This document shows positions 63,391 through 64,000 of a stretch of DNA of 64,000 nucleotides, in pieces. The DNA is from Nymphaea colorata (lineage: Eukaryota > Streptophyta > Magnoliopsida > Nymphaeales > Nymphaeaceae). The position numbers and the translations under genes are program-made. The DNA is taken from contig NC_045139.1 in NCBI RefSeq assembly GCF_008831285.2, forward strand, positions 26,764,412-26,828,411. Direction: 5' to 3'. The notes below the pieces were generated by a model. It was not told where the DNA came from. It ran no database searches and saw nothing but the letters and a program-made list of their open reading frames with translations. Within the stretch, counting starts at the first letter, position 1. The number at the start of each line of letters is the position of its first letter.

Positions 63391-64000
63391 GATTAATCAA
63401 TGCTTAGGGAGATGAAAAATAGATTAAATGAGTTTTAATGACTCTATTTAATCATTCTTAGCCCATTTTCATGAGGTAGGTGGGTTGGGCTAGGTGTGGT
63501 CAACCTTGGTTCAGACCTAGCTGACCAACTTTGACTAAAATTTTGGATGAAAATGCCATTGCACAGGGTTTTGCCTTATTTTGTGCTATTTATTTTTTTT
63601 GTTTGAAATCGAGCTTGTTAGGTTAAAACCTAGTTTTTAAGCTCCAAATGCCATTGAATTATGATAATCCAATTTAAATTTGAATAAAATTTGAAAATTC
63701 TGTCAAATTTGGCTCGAAAAGGGTATTTTCATCCATAGTTTGATTGAAGAAGGATTTCAACTGAATCAAACCTTTGTTTGAAAAACTTGAATTTTAATTT
63801 GGTATTTGATTTAGCATTTGACAAATCCAAATGTTTATTTTCCTTTCATAAACCAATTTGGGCTCTGTAAGTTCAATTTGACCATAGAAGGGCAAAATTG
63901 TTCAGATGTCAATTTCGACCAATTGATGAAAGTCAAAGCTCATTTGTAAGTAGTTTGACTTTGTTTGAGGTAATTTGATAAATTTGACCAAGAAAGCTCT
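63391..64000. other. AT-rich gene-free end of the window
   Basis: Nothing recognised. Confidence 0.5.

Overview
This is a stretch of a plant nuclear genome. The evidence is long AT-rich introns with GT-AG borders, a plant-specific GBPL3-type guanylate-binding protein gene, a plant PPR-DYW gene, Copia and Gypsy LTR retrotransposons with tRNA-Met-type primer sites, and several hAT transposon families with 8-bp target-site duplications. The protein fragments look angiosperm, but I cannot name the species.

Layout. 1-2.3 kb: two decayed Gypsy integrase ends. 2.3-9.1 kb: AT-rich intergenic DNA with one GGGCCGGCCC-rich MITE-like element and two hairpins. 9.3-32.8 kb: the only gene that reads intact, a 14-exon GBPL3-like gene on the + strand (about 1,065 codons, exons joined by hand). 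Intron 2 (5.6 kb) and intron 10 (10.4 kb) are inflated by transposons. Intron 10 is layered: a Copia element is split by a 'CCTAGGCG' hAT-type element, which is itself split by a BED-finger hAT element carrying a dead transposase. The next two levels are fixed by target-site duplications. 33-38 kb: AT-rich DNA, then a deleted Copia element on + next to an opposite-strand Copia RT fragment. 38.3-44.4 kb: a broken PPR-DYW gene on -, interrupted once by a 1.6-kb Copia deletion derivative (perfect TSD TGCCT) and once by a 2.4-kb block holding rearranged dihydroorotate dehydrogenase exons in both orientations. 44.5-53 kb: intergenic, with a roughly 260-bp-arm inverted repeat at 45.9-46.8 kb. 53.1-53.6 kb: the first two exons of a probable FRA10AC1-like gene with a TATA box. 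54.0-54.4 kb: a minus-strand LTR. 55.6-57.9 kb: 3' exons of an oxysterol-binding-protein-related (ORP) gene with two frameshifts. 58-64 kb: microsatellites and AT-rich DNA with no recognised gene.

The coding loci show no operon-like or functional linkage. The main story is host genes being invaded and, except for GBPL3, broken. The most interesting material is the hAT set. One family has subterminal arrays of the palindrome CGTATCGTACGATACG and TIR CAATGTTATC; a 793-bp non-autonomous copy and a 3.6-kb transposase-bearing copy are both inside this one gene. A second family has TIR near CTAAGTCACATGGGTAC and is present in three forms. Also notable are a 93-nt, stop-free, in-frame GBPL3 intron that could be retained, and the shuffled DHODH exons inside the PPR pseudogene.
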